The position numbers were made by a program, and so were the translations under genes. Below are positions 14,428 to 22,560 of a stretch of DNA of 64,000 nt, in pieces (the first letter of the stretch is position 1; each line of letters opens with the position of its first letter). The stretch comes from Streptomyces bauhiniae. Lineage in GTDB: Bacteria > Actinomycetota > Actinomycetes > Streptomycetales > Streptomycetaceae. The notes beneath the pieces were generated by a model. The model saw nothing but the letters and a program-made list of their open reading frames with translations, was not told the origin of the DNA and made no database searches. The stretch lies in assembly GCF_004784475.1 (NCBI RefSeq), contig NZ_SRRT01000013.1:19891-83890 (forward strand). The letters are read 5' to 3'.

Positions 14428-15813
14428 GTGCCGAAGAACGACAAGACCCGCCGCCGTAAGAGCCACGCCGAGCGCGAGCGGATCAAGGCGAAGAAGGCCG
14501 CGAGCGGCGCCTCCTACACCTCCGCCCAGTCGGGCACCGTCCACCGCCACCGCGGGCCTGAGCTGCCCGCGCTGGACGGCTCCGGGTTCGGTGCCGACCG
14601 TACGGCCGACATGCAGACCGCCTCCGCGCTGATCGGCGCCTGCCTGGAGCAGTGCCAGCCATGCCAGGCCAGCCTCGCCGACCAAGTCCTCGCCGGTGAC
14701 CGGCTCGTCGTCGCCAGCCTCGCCGGCACCGTCTACGCGCTCCTCCCCTCCCCCGGCTTCGGTTGCTCCCCGGCCACCCGGCGGTTCCACGCGGTGGCCC
14801 ACGACACCGGGCGCGACGGGTACGGTCCGGCGGTCCTCGCCGCTGTCGAGGAGATGAGTGCGGAGGACCTGGAGGCGCTCCTGGAGGACACGCTCGACCT
14901 GTGGGCGGCCGCCGCCGGCGCCGCCCCCGCCCCCGCCTCCCCGGCCGCCGAGGACGGCGCCCCGGACGGAGAGCAGGAGCAGGAGACGCGCCGCTTCGAC
15001 GTCGCCGGCGGCACCGCCTACCTGCTGAGCGCGGGCATTGACCAGCTGCTGGACCGGGAGGAGATGCAGGCCCTGATCCAGCACGCGGAGAAGTCCGCGG
15101 CCGCGGGCGACGCGGTGGAGTGCTTCCTGTGCGACCAGCCGCTCGACGTGACGGCGGAACCGGAGATCCACCTCGGGGTGGCGATGCGCACCCTCACCCT
15201 CGACGGCCGGGAGCTCGACACGGTCGTGCCGGTGTTCACGCACCCCGGCTGCGGCCGTACCCGGGTGTGGCCGTGGGCAGAGCTCATGGCCGAGCGGCAG
15301 CGCCGCGGGCTGGAGGTCGCCCCCGAGGACCGCCAGCCGGAGAGGCCGGCCGGGCAACAGCACCCCCGCAACGCCGACTACACCACCTTCAGCCTCGCCC
15401 GCCGGCCGGGCGGCGGGACGGTGCCCCTGGTCCTCATCGAGCCGGGCGAGCCCGACGCGTACGGCGCCGAGGGCTGGCTGGCGGCCCGGCTCTCCGAGGG
15501 CTTCAAGCCCGTCGACCTCTCCGGCCAGCAGCCGTTCCCGAAGCTGGACGGGTGGAGCCTGCGGTGCGACGGGGGCCGCCTGGTCTCGGTGATGACCGCG
15601 AGCACCGGCGCCTGGTACCGGCAGGAAGGCGGGTACGCGACGCCGGGCGAGTGGCGCAAGGCCGCCCGGCAGCGCAGCGCGCTGCTCCTGGTGGTGCCGT
15701 CCGGCAGCGTGGGCGAGCGCCAAGGCGACCAGTGGCTGGAGGCGGTCAGCCGGGCCGCCGGGGCCGGGCACCTCCTGGGCGGTCTGGTCGCGGTCCGCGG
15801 GACGCTGTCATGA
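14428..15813 (+). CDS. Unknown protein with Cys pairs, 461 aa
   Basis: The GTG at 14428 gives a basic N-terminus (VPKNDKTRRRKSHAERERI); an in-frame GTG at 14404 is an alternative. The protein has an early cysteine cluster (CLEQCQPCQ at about 75-83), a central acidic low-complexity linker, a second cluster (CFLCDQPL at about 231, then HPGC) and a C-terminal beta-rich domain (about 320-461). It is the first of three ATGA-coupled genes ending at 17794, so the three products probably act together. The Cys clusters suggest metal binding. No family is recognised. Confidence 0.6.
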   Translation: MPKNDKTRRRKSHAERERIKAKKAASGASYTSAQSGTVHRHRGPELPALDGSGFGADRTADMQTASALIGACLEQCQPCQASLADQVLAGDRLVVASLAGTVYALLPSPGFGCSPATRRFHAVAHDTGRDGYGPAVLAAVEEMSAEDLEALLEDTLDLWAAAAGAAPAPASPAAEDGAPDGEQEQETRRFDVAGGTAYLLSAGIDQLLDREEMQALIQHAEKSAAAGDAVECFLCDQPLDVTAEPEIHLGVAMRTLTLDGRELDTVVPVFTHPGCGRTRVWPWAELMAERQRRGLEVAPEDRQPERPAGQQHPRNADYTTFSLARRPGGGTVPLVLIEPGEPDAYGAEGWLAARLSEGFKPVDLSGQQPFPKLDGWSLRCDGGRLVSVMTASTGAWYRQEGGYATPGEWRKAARQRSALLLVVPSGSVGERQGDQWLEAVSRAAGAGHLLGGLVAVRGTLS

Positions 15814-17177
15814 GCGGCCGCCGGACCCTGCCCGGGGTCGCCCGCGTGAGGATCACCGGAGACGACGCGGCCACGCAGGCCCTCCTCGACGTGCTGAGCG
15901 AGCACTTCACCGTGACGGACCCGGCCCCCTACAGCGGCGGACGCAACTACCTGGAGGTCGACACCCGCCCCGCCGCGCGCGAGGCCGCCGTCGAGGACGT
16001 CGCGGCGGCCGGGCCCGCTCCGGTACGGGCCTTCGAGCACCGGCCGGCCGAGGTCCCCTCGACGGTCGCGGTGCTGATGGCCCGCCAGATCGAGGCGGCC
16101 CACCAGCACCTGAGCGCCTACCGCGAGCTCGTGCAGACGTACGGCGGCGGCCTGATCCCCGACTGGCACCAGCCGGACCGCGAGCCGGACAACCCGGTAC
16201 ACCGGTCGCTCAGCGACGCCTCGCATCTGGTGTACGACCTGCGGGAGTGGACCAGCCACACCGCCCACGCCTCCGGCGCAGTCGCCGTACTGCCGGAGGT
16301 CATCGCCGCGACCCCGGAGCAGGAGCGCGCCGAAGCGGTCCTCTACCCGCCGGGCGAGTGGTGCGCGGTGGCGGGCGGGACCATGCCGCAGCCCGGCGAG
16401 GAGCGCGCCGAGGAGACCTGGCAGAGCCCGGTCACCACACAGCTGACCGGGCCGGTCCCGGAGAAGCGCTACAGCGCGCGGGCGTACGGCCGCTCGATCC
16501 AGCGGGCGCTGCCCGCCGTCGCGGGAACCCCGGCGGGGGCCGTGTGGGAGGCGGAGCGGTCGCTGTACGCCTTCGTCTGCCAGCACTGGGAGACACCCGG
16601 CGACACCCCCGCCGACCTGGCGGCCGCTCTCGACGGCCTGGACGAGCTCGCCGACACCTTCACCAGCGCGTGCACCTTCACCCTGGACGAGATCGGGCGC
16701 CGCCTCGACGACGGGCTCCTGGTCGACGTCGACCGGGCCGCCTTCACCGCCGCGGCGGCCGCCGTACGGGACCAGCTCGGCGTCGAGGAGGGGCGGGTGG
16801 CCAAGCTCCCGTACGCCCTGGCGTCCGTAGGCCGCACGGTGGCCGGGGCGCGGGCGGCGCTCCCCTCGACGCTGGACGACGACCGCGCCCTCGACGCCCT
16901 CGCCCACGCCCGGGTGCTCGGCGCCCTGGACGGCAAACCGCTCACCGAGATCCGGGCGGAGCTGGGCCGCGAGCGGCACTGGCAACGGGTGCGCTCCAAG
17001 ACCCGGCCGGCCGACTACACCGCGGCGGACTGGCTGCGACGGGCCGTTCACTGGATGCACGCCGCCGGAGCCGGTACGTACAACCACGGCGTCCACCTGG
17101 CCGCCGAGCGCTCCCCGCACCGATCCGGTCTGCCGATCGGCACCCCGGCCGCCGCCGACGAGAGGGGCGGGCGATGA
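15810..17177 (+). CDS. Unknown protein, 455 aa
   Basis: The ATG at 15810 overlaps the preceding stop. The N-terminal about 60 residues (VARVRITGDDAATQALLDVL, ending in NYLEVDTR) look like a small beta-alpha domain; residues about 85-150 are a helical segment (LMARQIEAAHQHLSAYRELV), and the C-terminal half is helical and acidic (AFVCQHWETPGDTPADLAAA, AAAAAVRDQLGVEEGRVAKL). There is no membrane segment or recognisable catalytic motif. It is coupled to the genes on both sides. Similar trios of large hypothetical proteins are typical cargo of Streptomyces plasmids, but I cannot give a role. Confidence 0.6.
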   Translation: MSGRRTLPGVARVRITGDDAATQALLDVLSEHFTVTDPAPYSGGRNYLEVDTRPAAREAAVEDVAAAGPAPVRAFEHRPAEVPSTVAVLMARQIEAAHQHLSAYRELVQTYGGGLIPDWHQPDREPDNPVHRSLSDASHLVYDLREWTSHTAHASGAVAVLPEVIAATPEQERAEAVLYPPGEWCAVAGGTMPQPGEERAEETWQSPVTTQLTGPVPEKRYSARAYGRSIQRALPAVAGTPAGAVWEAERSLYAFVCQHWETPGDTPADLAAALDGLDELADTFTSACTFTLDEIGRRLDDGLLVDVDRAAFTAAAAAVRDQLGVEEGRVAKLPYALASVGRTVAGARAALPSTLDDDRALDALAHARVLGALDGKPLTEIRAELGRERHWQRVRSKTRPADYTAADWLRRAVHWMHAAGAGTYNHGVHLAAERSPHRSGLPIGTPAAADERGGR

Positions 17178-17794
17178 ACCGCGATGCCGTGCGTGCGGCC
17201 GTCGGCCCCCAGCTGGCCGCCCTGACCCTGGTACGGGCGCTGATGGGCGGGGCGCTGGAGCGCAAGGGGCTGGAGCAGACGATCGACCAGGCCCGGGGCG
17301 GGCTCGACGAGGGCCTGCGCTACATGTCGACGTGGGCGCGCGGCGCGGACCTGCGCGCCGAGCTCGTGCCCATCGTGTGCTCGCTGGGCCGGACGGCGGT
17401 CGCCGCGCTGGCCATCACCCAGGACTGCGACCCGGCGGCCGTCAGCCACTGGCTCGACATCCAGGCCCGCACGGTGCGCGAGCAGGAACCGAACCCGGCC
17501 GTGGAGCACCCAGCCGACTCGGTCACCATCGGCGTCGCCGCCCTGTTCGCCGAGGAGCTGCATCGCACCGGTGAGGCCGACCGGGAGGAGCTGGCCGGCA
17601 GGGAGCAGAAGGCCCTGGACCTCGTGGAGGACTGGGTGCGGCCCGGTGCCGCAGCGCAGGACCATCCTGAACTGCTCCTGTCGGGCGGCTGGTTCGCCGC
17701 GGTGACGCTGGCCCACGCCTTCGCCTTCGACGAGCGCCGGATGCAGGCGTACGTCGAGGACCACGCGCGCGCCCTGGCTCTGGCGGGCCGCTGA
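17174..17794 (+). CDS. Unknown helical protein, 206 aa
   Basis: The ATG at 17174 overlaps the previous stop (ATGA). The product is helical throughout (QLAALTLVRALMGGALERKG, DEGLRYMSTWARGADLRAEL), with a central region GRTAVAALAITQDCDPAAVS and a final helix ending in AYVEDHARALALAGR. It is the last gene of the three-gene set and is followed by a hairpin terminator at 17817-17848. No known family, signal peptide or membrane segment is recognised. Confidence 0.6.
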   Translation: MNRDAVRAAVGPQLAALTLVRALMGGALERKGLEQTIDQARGGLDEGLRYMSTWARGADLRAELVPIVCSLGRTAVAALAITQDCDPAAVSHWLDIQARTVREQEPNPAVEHPADSVTIGVAALFAEELHRTGEADREELAGREQKALDLVEDWVRPGAAAQDHPELLLSGGWFAAVTLAHAFAFDERRMQAYVEDHARALALAGR

Positions 17795-17816
17795 AGGACC
17801 GCCGGGACAAACAGGA

Positions 17817-17848
17817 GGGCCGCCACCGTCGTCGTATGGTGGCGGCCC
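17817..17848. terminator. Bidirectional hairpin terminator
   Basis: Arms GGGCCGCCACC (17817-17827) and GGTGGCGGCCC (17838-17848) with a 10-nt loop lie between converging genes ending at 17794 and 17865. Confidence 0.85.
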
Positions 17849-17864
17849 CCCGGGGCTGCGGGCA

Positions 17865-18245
17865 TCAGCGCCGGGGCGCCGATCGGTTGGTCTCCGCCGC
17901 GGTCACCGGCCGGGTCCGCTGCCAGGCCCGGACGAGAACGAGGGAGCCGAAGCGCCACCAGCGTTCTTGGCGCCACATCGTCCGCAGCAGCTCGCGCCGC
18001 ACCGCCTTGGGCAGGTTCCGGAACTGAGGGAAGTCCATGTTCATGTCGCCGGTGAGGCGGGCGCCCTGCCGCTCGGCGTGCATGGCCAGGCCGGCCGCGA
18101 GCTCGGCGGTGATGCGTTCCTGGCTTCCCGGCTCGCGGCCCTGCTCGCCCGGCACCCAGCGGTAGGCGACCGCGGTGTTGGACAGGTCGCTGTAGTCCGG
18201 GCCGGCCCCGGCCGGTCGGCCGGCGTCTTCTCGTGGGTTGTCCAT
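17865..18245 (-). CDS. Unknown protein, 126 aa
   Basis: The ATG at 18245 follows AGGAAGACC and gives MDNPREDAGRPAGAGPDYSD. The first half is polar; the second half is helical and basic with several tryptophans (MWRQERWWRFGSLVLVRAWQ), which could bind membrane or nucleic acid. It lies downstream of, and in the same direction as, the small membrane gene at 18348-18623 with about 100 bases between, so the two may be co-transcribed. No family is recognised. Confidence 0.55.
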   Translation of the reverse strand: MDNPREDAGRPAGAGPDYSDLSNTAVAYRWVPGEQGREPGSQERITAELAAGLAMHAERQGARLTGDMNMDFPQFRNLPKAVRRELLRTMWRQERWWRFGSLVLVRAWQRTRPVTAAETNRSAPRR

Positions 18246-18347
18246 CCTGGTCTTCCTGTCGGTGCTCGCGTACGGGTCGCGCGACGGCCAGTATGGCCGG
18301 GGCTCCGGCAGGGCGGATGAGTACGCGTACCCATCCGCGGCCGCCGG

Positions 18348-18623
18348 TCAGCGCGAGGAGTGGACCTGCTCCTGGAACCGGCGGTACCAGCCGGGCGAGT
18401 AGGCGTGCTCTCCGCGGGCGCGGGCCATCATGAGCGTGAAGCCGAAGAAGATCATGGCGACAGCGGCGAGGCCGGCGAGGCCGAAGGTGAGGACCGGGCT
18501 TCCTCCGGCGAGCGCCGACACCTGGCCCGCGACGAAGGCGGCGGCGCCGAGCACGGCGGCCGCCACGAGGCGGCGCCACAGCGGCGACCCCGTGCCCCAC
18601 CAGCGCAGAAACTTCACGATCAT
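18348..18623 (-). CDS. Small membrane protein, two transmembrane segments
   Basis: 91 residues beginning MIVKFLRWWGTG at 18623, with AAGGAG ideally placed upstream. Two hydrophobic segments (about 17-38 and 43-66) are joined by a short loop; the C-terminus (RARGEHAYSPGWYRRFQEQV) is cytoplasmic by the positive-inside rule. No family is recognised. It is encoded downstream of the recombinase-like gene in the same direction. Confidence 0.65.
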   Translation of the reverse strand: MIVKFLRWWGTGSPLWRRLVAAAVLGAAAFVAGQVSALAGGSPVLTFGLAGLAAVAMIFFGFTLMMARARGEHAYSPGWYRRFQEQVHSSR

Positions 18624-18711
18624 CGGTTGCTCCTTGATGTCGACCGGCCTGTTCCTGCCCGGTGCCGGACGCCGCTGAACCCTACGCGCCTACCCGGAGG
18701 TCCCGGCGGGC

Positions 18712-19995
18712 TCAGGAGCGTTCCAGGGCGTCGAGCAGCTCGGCGGCGTACCCGGCGGCGTCGAGGTCGGCGTTCTCCAGCCTGGCCTGCCCGAGCAGCT
18801 TCAGGACGGTGGCGTGGTCGGACCGGGCCCACGCCGTCCTGGTCGCCTCGCGCAGCGTGCGCCGGGCCTTGAGGACTCGCGGATCGGTGTCGTCCCCGGC
18901 GGCCGCACGGGCCTGGTGGAAGGCGTCGACGGCCTGGGCGACGGCCGCGAACGCCGCGGCGGTGGCCTGCCTCTCCTTCTTCTCCGCCTCGTCGTTCAGC
19001 AGCGGTCGCCGTACGAGGTACGGGGCCCACTTCGGCTTGCGGTCCCCGGCCCGGCGCTCGTCCGCGTAGGAGTCGCGGCGCTCCTGCACCCCGCGGCGCA
19101 GCTGCTCCAGCCCGGTGGGCAGTTCCCAGCCCGCTCCCCCGCGGTTGGTCCTGTCGGCCTTCAGCTCCTGGACGTGCGCCCGGTAGCTGCCGATCATGCC
19201 GCGCAGCATCAGGGGCATCCCCCGCTTGTAGGCGCCCTGGCGGTGGTCGGCGCGGTTGCCGTGCAGGACGACGAACAGGGCGCCGGCCCCGCCCTCCAGG
19301 TCCTCGGTGAGGCGGGCCCGGATCGGGAGCCAGTGGGCCAGGGCGGCCTGCGTGACCGGCGAGAGCGGCCAGACCTCGGTGACGTGCAGGTCGGAGCCGT
19401 CGGCCTGGGGATTGCGGGTGATCTTCGCCAGGGACAGGTCGGGGGCGATGTCGGTGATGCCGATGGTGCACAGCTCCCCAGAGCGCGCGGCGGTGTCGAG
19501 CACCGTGCCGAGGACGACCAGGAAGCGGGCCCGGCCCGGGTCGGAGGGGCGGGCGTCGACCTCGGTCCGCACCCGGTTGTGCAGCTCGCTGCGGGCCCAG
19601 GCCGGCATCGTGCCCTTGGGGGTCGGCTTGGGGTAGGAGTACGCCCCGCTGGGCACTCCGGCCGCAGCGGCGAGGCGGCGCAGGATGCTGGCACGGCGCC
19701 GCTGGGAGGCGGTCACGTGCTTGGGCGGGGTCTTCAGCTCCTTCGCCCGCAGCTGCCCCTCGTCGGTCATGTCGCACAGGGCGGCGGCGCCGGGTCCGAG
19801 CAGGTCCTTCAGCGATGCGCCGTAGCGGTCCCGGTAGTCCTTCTCCTTCAGCGCCCGGTGCAGCGTGCCCTCCACCCACCGAACGTGTTTGCCGACGCTC
19901 TCGGTCACCTCCGGGTCCGCCAGCACCTCCCTGACCAGGTCGGAGAGCTGTTCGCTCACCGGGGCGGGGTCCTCCTGCACTGGGCTCGTCGTCAC
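18712..19995 (-). CDS. Tyrosine-recombinase-like protein, apparently degenerate
   Basis: 427 residues from a GTG at 19995 with a strong GAGGAGGAGGG ribosome-binding site. Residues about 90-250 look like the core-binding and first catalytic part of a tyrosine recombinase: FLVVLGTVLDTAARSGELCT matches the box I region, with the arginine of ARSGEL. The expected lysine hairpin and the H-x-x-R ... H ... Y end are not evident; instead a long helical tail of about 150 residues follows. So it may be a catalytically dead recombinase or a DNA-binding relative. The family call is tentative. A recurring GGGGATAATGAGTCC element lies 28-47 bases upstream of the start. Confidence 0.4.
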   Translation of the reverse strand: MTTSPVQEDPAPVSEQLSDLVREVLADPEVTESVGKHVRWVEGTLHRALKEKDYRDRYGASLKDLLGPGAAALCDMTDEGQLRAKELKTPPKHVTASQRRRASILRRLAAAAGVPSGAYSYPKPTPKGTMPAWARSELHNRVRTEVDARPSDPGRARFLVVLGTVLDTAARSGELCTIGITDIAPDLSLAKITRNPQADGSDLHVTEVWPLSPVTQAALAHWLPIRARLTEDLEGGAGALFVVLHGNRADHRQGAYKRGMPLMLRGMIGSYRAHVQELKADRTNRGGAGWELPTGLEQLRRGVQERRDSYADERRAGDRKPKWAPYLVRRPLLNDEAEKKERQATAAAFAAVAQAVDAFHQARAAAGDDTDPRVLKARRTLREATRTAWARSDHATVLKLLGQARLENADLDAAGYAAELLDALERS

Positions 19996-20022
19996 GCGGA
20001 ACTTCCCTCCTCCTCGATCTTT

Positions 20023-20042
20023 GAGGACTCATTATCCCCCTG
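20023..20042 (-). promoter_or_regulatory. GGGGATAATGAGTCC element, copy 3
   Basis: On the minus strand the sequence CAGGGGGATAATGAGTCC lies just upstream of the leftward gene starting at 19995. Nearly the same sequence occurs at about 9205-9222 (plus) and 9440-9460 (minus). GATAAT could be a -10 hexamer embedded in a conserved element. Confidence 0.55.
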
Positions 20043-20153
20043 CCGGCTACCTATGGTGCCCGAGCGCGGGCCGCCCTGTCGACGCGTTCAACCGGTTCCG
20101 CGGCTCGCGGTAGATTTGCGGACCACCCGCCGGACGAGGAAGCAGTGAGAGCG

Positions 20154-20456
20154 ATGGCGAAGCAGGCAGGGCCGACGAAGCAGGTGAACGCCGACATCCC
20201 CGGCCACTGGGAGATCGCCGCGGGCGTCGGCCGGGGCCTGACCGCCTCGGTGGCAGAGGTGACGTACGAGAAGCGCGGCGGCCGCTGGGAGCAGACCGGC
20301 ATCGTCACGGTGCGGGGCCCCGGCCTCGACCGCACCGGCGCTGAGACCGGCGAGCAGGCCGAGCGGACGTTCTCCCCCGGGGAGCCCGGCCACTACATCC
20401 CCCAGTGGCTGACCGACCTCGTCGACGAACACCGTCCGCGCCCGGACACCGACTGA
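20154..20456 (+). CDS. Unknown protein, 100 aa
   Basis: The ATG at 20154 (a GTG three codons earlier is possible) gives a 100-residue beta-rich protein: IPGHWEIAAGVGRGLTASVA, AEVTYEKRGGRWEQTGIVTV, ending in HYIPQWLTDLVDEHR. It has no membrane segment or cysteines. The alternation of strands suggests a compact beta domain. The promoter must lie in the 158-base gap shared with the divergent recombinase-like gene. No family is recognised. Confidence 0.6.
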   Translation: MAKQAGPTKQVNADIPGHWEIAAGVGRGLTASVAEVTYEKRGGRWEQTGIVTVRGPGLDRTGAETGEQAERTFSPGEPGHYIPQWLTDLVDEHRPRPDTD

Positions 20457-20544
20457 TCCCGGCCGCCCTCTCGAACACCGCCCCCGGCGGCCCGGGAAGC
20501 GGCATACCCTCGTACGGACCGACCGCGTACGACAGGGGGCTCCC

Positions 20545-20970
20545 GTGGTGATGCCATTGCCGGACATCTTCGAGACTCGGCAGGCGACGGCTCTGCGCGA
20601 CGCCCTCGTGGCTGGCGACCTGGAGCAGGCCAAGAAGATCGAGGACCACCTGCTGGCCGAGGCGGCCACCAGCCCGGAGGACCGCGAGCTCCTCGCCGAC
20701 CAGCTGCGCGCCTCGATGCTGTTCCGCGCATACGTGGACGCCTCCGGGGCCGGCGACACGGCGATGGCCGCGCTGCTCCAGAATCTCCTGACGTCCCTGT
20801 GCTCGCCGAGGACGGTCCAGACGACCGTGATGAGCGGCCTGCTCTACGCCGGGGTCCAGCAGGGCGCGCTGCCCGCGGCCGACCACGACCGCCTGTCCGA
20901 GTGGATGAGCGGTGCCGACGTGGGCGAGGAGATGCGGGCGCGCCTGGCGAGCATCAAGCGCACGCCGTAG
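20545..20970 (+). CDS. Unknown helical protein, 141 aa
   Basis: GTG at 20545 with an alternative ATG two codons later (GTGGTGATG); the protein MPLPDIFETRQATALRDALV is wholly helical, like a repeat or adaptor domain (AGDLEQAKKIEDHLLAEAAT, RELLADQLRASMLFRAYVDA). No metal-binding or catalytic motif is visible. It is followed within nine bases by a TGTCAACG palindrome. Family unknown. Confidence 0.6.
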   Translation: MVMPLPDIFETRQATALRDALVAGDLEQAKKIEDHLLAEAATSPEDRELLADQLRASMLFRAYVDASGAGDTAMAALLQNLLTSLCSPRTVQTTVMSGLLYAGVQQGALPAADHDRLSEWMSGADVGEEMRARLASIKRTP

Positions 20971-20978
20971 GCGGCGGT

Positions 20979-20997
20979 TGTCAACGTTTCGGTGACA
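20979..20997. promoter_or_regulatory. 19-bp TGTCAACG-type palindrome, copy 5
   Basis: TGTCAACGTTTCGGTGACA lies between the stop at 20970 and the GTG start at 21070 of a membrane-protein gene, 72 bases before that start. Confidence 0.8.
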
Positions 20998-21069
20998 GCG
21001 GTGGGGCCGGTGTCAGCGAGCCGTGCGATGCTGCCGCCACCGACACGCCGCGAGCAGAAAGGCCCCCGC

Positions 21070-21687
21070 GTGACCGCGACGACCTCGACCGGAGCCCGAC
21101 CGGCCGGAGCCTCCCCGCAGGAGGCGAACCCGGCCGCCATGGCCCTGGTGCTGGCCTGCGGCGTCGGCTTCCTCGCCGCCGCCGTCACGGTCACGGCGGA
21201 CGCCTACCTGCTGCTGGAGCAGCCCCTGGTCACCATCATCTGGCTGACCAGCGCCCTCACCGGATGCGTACTCGGCGGACTGCTGTGCCGCCTCCTCGCA
21301 CGCCGTCACCGTCTGGCCCCTCGCGCGGTGTGGGTGACGATCGGGGCGATGATCGCCCTCGTGTGGGGCGTCAGCACCGCCTCGTCGCACGTGTTCATGT
21401 CGTCGTGGGACCGCTTCGACCGCGAGCTGGGCGGGACCGGCCGGTGTCTGGCGGGTACGCCGTACGGCCGGGAGAACGCCTCGGTGGTGACCACCGTGCC
21501 GGCGAACGGCGGAGAACGCAGCGGCGTCATGGAGGTCTGGCCGGGCGGCCCGGTTCCGGAGGGCACGCCGAAGGGCCACAAGTTCCCGCCGCTGAAGCTG
21601 AAGAACGCGGTCAACGGCGGGGTCCGTCCGCTGGCTCCGGCCGATGGCACGTCCAGGGACCTACTGCGCTCCTACGGCTGCCGCTGA
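21070..21687 (+). CDS. Membrane protein of unknown function, 205 aa
   Basis: The GTG at 21070 follows GAAAGG and begins VTATTSTGARPAGASPQEA; a longer frame from 20992 would start inside the palindrome. Three hydrophobic segments follow (about 26-48, 51-73 and 86-104: MALVLACGVGFLAAAVTVTA, TIIWLTSALTGCVLGGLLCR, AVWVTIGAMIALVWGV). After them comes an extracytoplasmic or cytoplasmic domain of about 100 residues with two cysteines. The presence of an upstream TGTCAACG palindrome places it with the other genes of that putative regulon. No family is recognised. Confidence 0.6.
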   Translation: MTATTSTGARPAGASPQEANPAAMALVLACGVGFLAAAVTVTADAYLLLEQPLVTIIWLTSALTGCVLGGLLCRLLARRHRLAPRAVWVTIGAMIALVWGVSTASSHVFMSSWDRFDRELGGTGRCLAGTPYGRENASVVTTVPANGGERSGVMEVWPGGPVPEGTPKGHKFPPLKLKNAVNGGVRPLAPADGTSRDLLRSYGCR

Positions 21688-21705
21688 CGTCCGCCGGGCG
21701 GCCCC

Positions 21706-22110
21706 CTACGGCCTCACCGCGCTCCGGGTGATGTGCCGGTGGGTCACCTCGACCCGGGGCCCGTCGGCGCCCAGCCGCTCCCGGAGCATCTCGCCGACCC
21801 ACTCAGCCACCGCGACGCTCCCGTGCACGCCGTCCGTGCCGCCGATCAAGACGTGCACGCTCCGGCCGCGCGGCCCGGCGTAAGCGAGGAGCGCGGCGGT
21901 CTCCCCCGCGATGCGCTCGACCAGTTCCTCGGCGCACTCGCTGTGCCGGGCCTGCCCGCGCACCTGGGGGTCGAGGCCGGTGACGGTCTGCCGGCCCGCC
22001 GCGGGGCGGGGCAGCAGACCCCGGACGTCGAACAGGAGGGCGTGGCCCACGGGCCGGTCGTCTTGGTGGCGGAAGCCGAAGGACTCGATCGTGACGGGTA
22101 AGGGGTTCAT
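21706..22110 (-). CDS. Stand-alone RapZ C-terminal domain protein
   Basis: 134 residues matching the C-terminal domain of RapZ, the RNase adaptor that binds small RNAs and glucosamine-6-phosphate: ESFGFRHQDDRP, FDVRGLLPRP, TGLDPQVRG, then a G-T-D-G-V-H-G-S-V loop (VLIGGTDGVHGSVAVAEW) and VEVTHRHI at the end. In full-length RapZ this domain follows a P-loop kinase-like domain that is absent here; single-domain relatives are known from actinobacteria. The usual CTGGxHRSV loop is altered: Cys and Arg are both replaced by Gly, so ligand binding may differ. What RNA or metabolite a plasmid-borne copy would handle is unknown. Confidence 0.7.
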   Translation of the reverse strand: MNPLPVTIESFGFRHQDDRPVGHALLFDVRGLLPRPAAGRQTVTGLDPQVRGQARHSECAEELVERIAGETAALLAYAGPRGRSVHVLIGGTDGVHGSVAVAEWVGEMLRERLGADGPRVEVTHRHITRSAVRP

Positions 22111-22190
22111 GGCTCCAGGCTCGGGGCGGGGCGGCGACAGGAGAAGGGGTTTCCCGTTTCCACTTGGTCGTGTCGCAGCTGGTAGACGTC

Positions 22191-22529
22191 TCAGTGAGAC
22201 GCCGGGCAGAGGGCAGTGTCAGCGGTTCCACCCGAAGGGGGGACGGCACGGGTCGGCGCGGCCTGGACCGCGCGGGCGGCGTAGTCGAGCGAGGTCGCCC
22301 AGAGCCATCCGGCGCGGGCGGGGTCGACGGCGGCCGCGGCGTGCTCGGCGTTGCCCGCTGCGTGGCCCCACAGGTCGCGGACCGGGCCCCCGTGCTCGGC
22401 TTCGGCGGCCCGCAGGGCGGCCACGATCGCGGCGGCCGGCGGCGGCTGGTCGCCGCTCTGCCCCAGCCAGGGACGGACGGCTTCGGCGACGGCCACCGCG
22501 GTGGCCGTGGAGAACGTGCGCTCGCTCAT
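22191..22529 (-). CDS. Unknown protein, 112 aa
   Basis: From the ATG at 22529: MSERTFSTATAVAVAEAVRP, an alanine-rich helical protein with one tryptophan-rich middle (RDLWGHAAGNAEHAAAAVDP, LWATSLDYAARAVQ). The C-terminal 20 residues are polar. An upstream in-frame Met (four codons earlier) is a weaker start. No family is recognised. It follows the recombinase gene at 22561 in the same direction with a 31-base gap. Confidence 0.5.
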   Translation of the reverse strand: MSERTFSTATAVAVAEAVRPWLGQSGDQPPPAAAIVAALRAAEAEHGGPVRDLWGHAAGNAEHAAAAVDPARAGWLWATSLDYAARAVQAAPTRAVPPSGGTADTALCPASH

Positions 22530-22560
22530 GCGTCTCACCATGCCCGACGGAGGGAGGGCG

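Noticed and set aside
14262..14459. A 65-codon rightward frame
   Set aside because: No ribosome-binding site and it overlaps the following gene in another frame.
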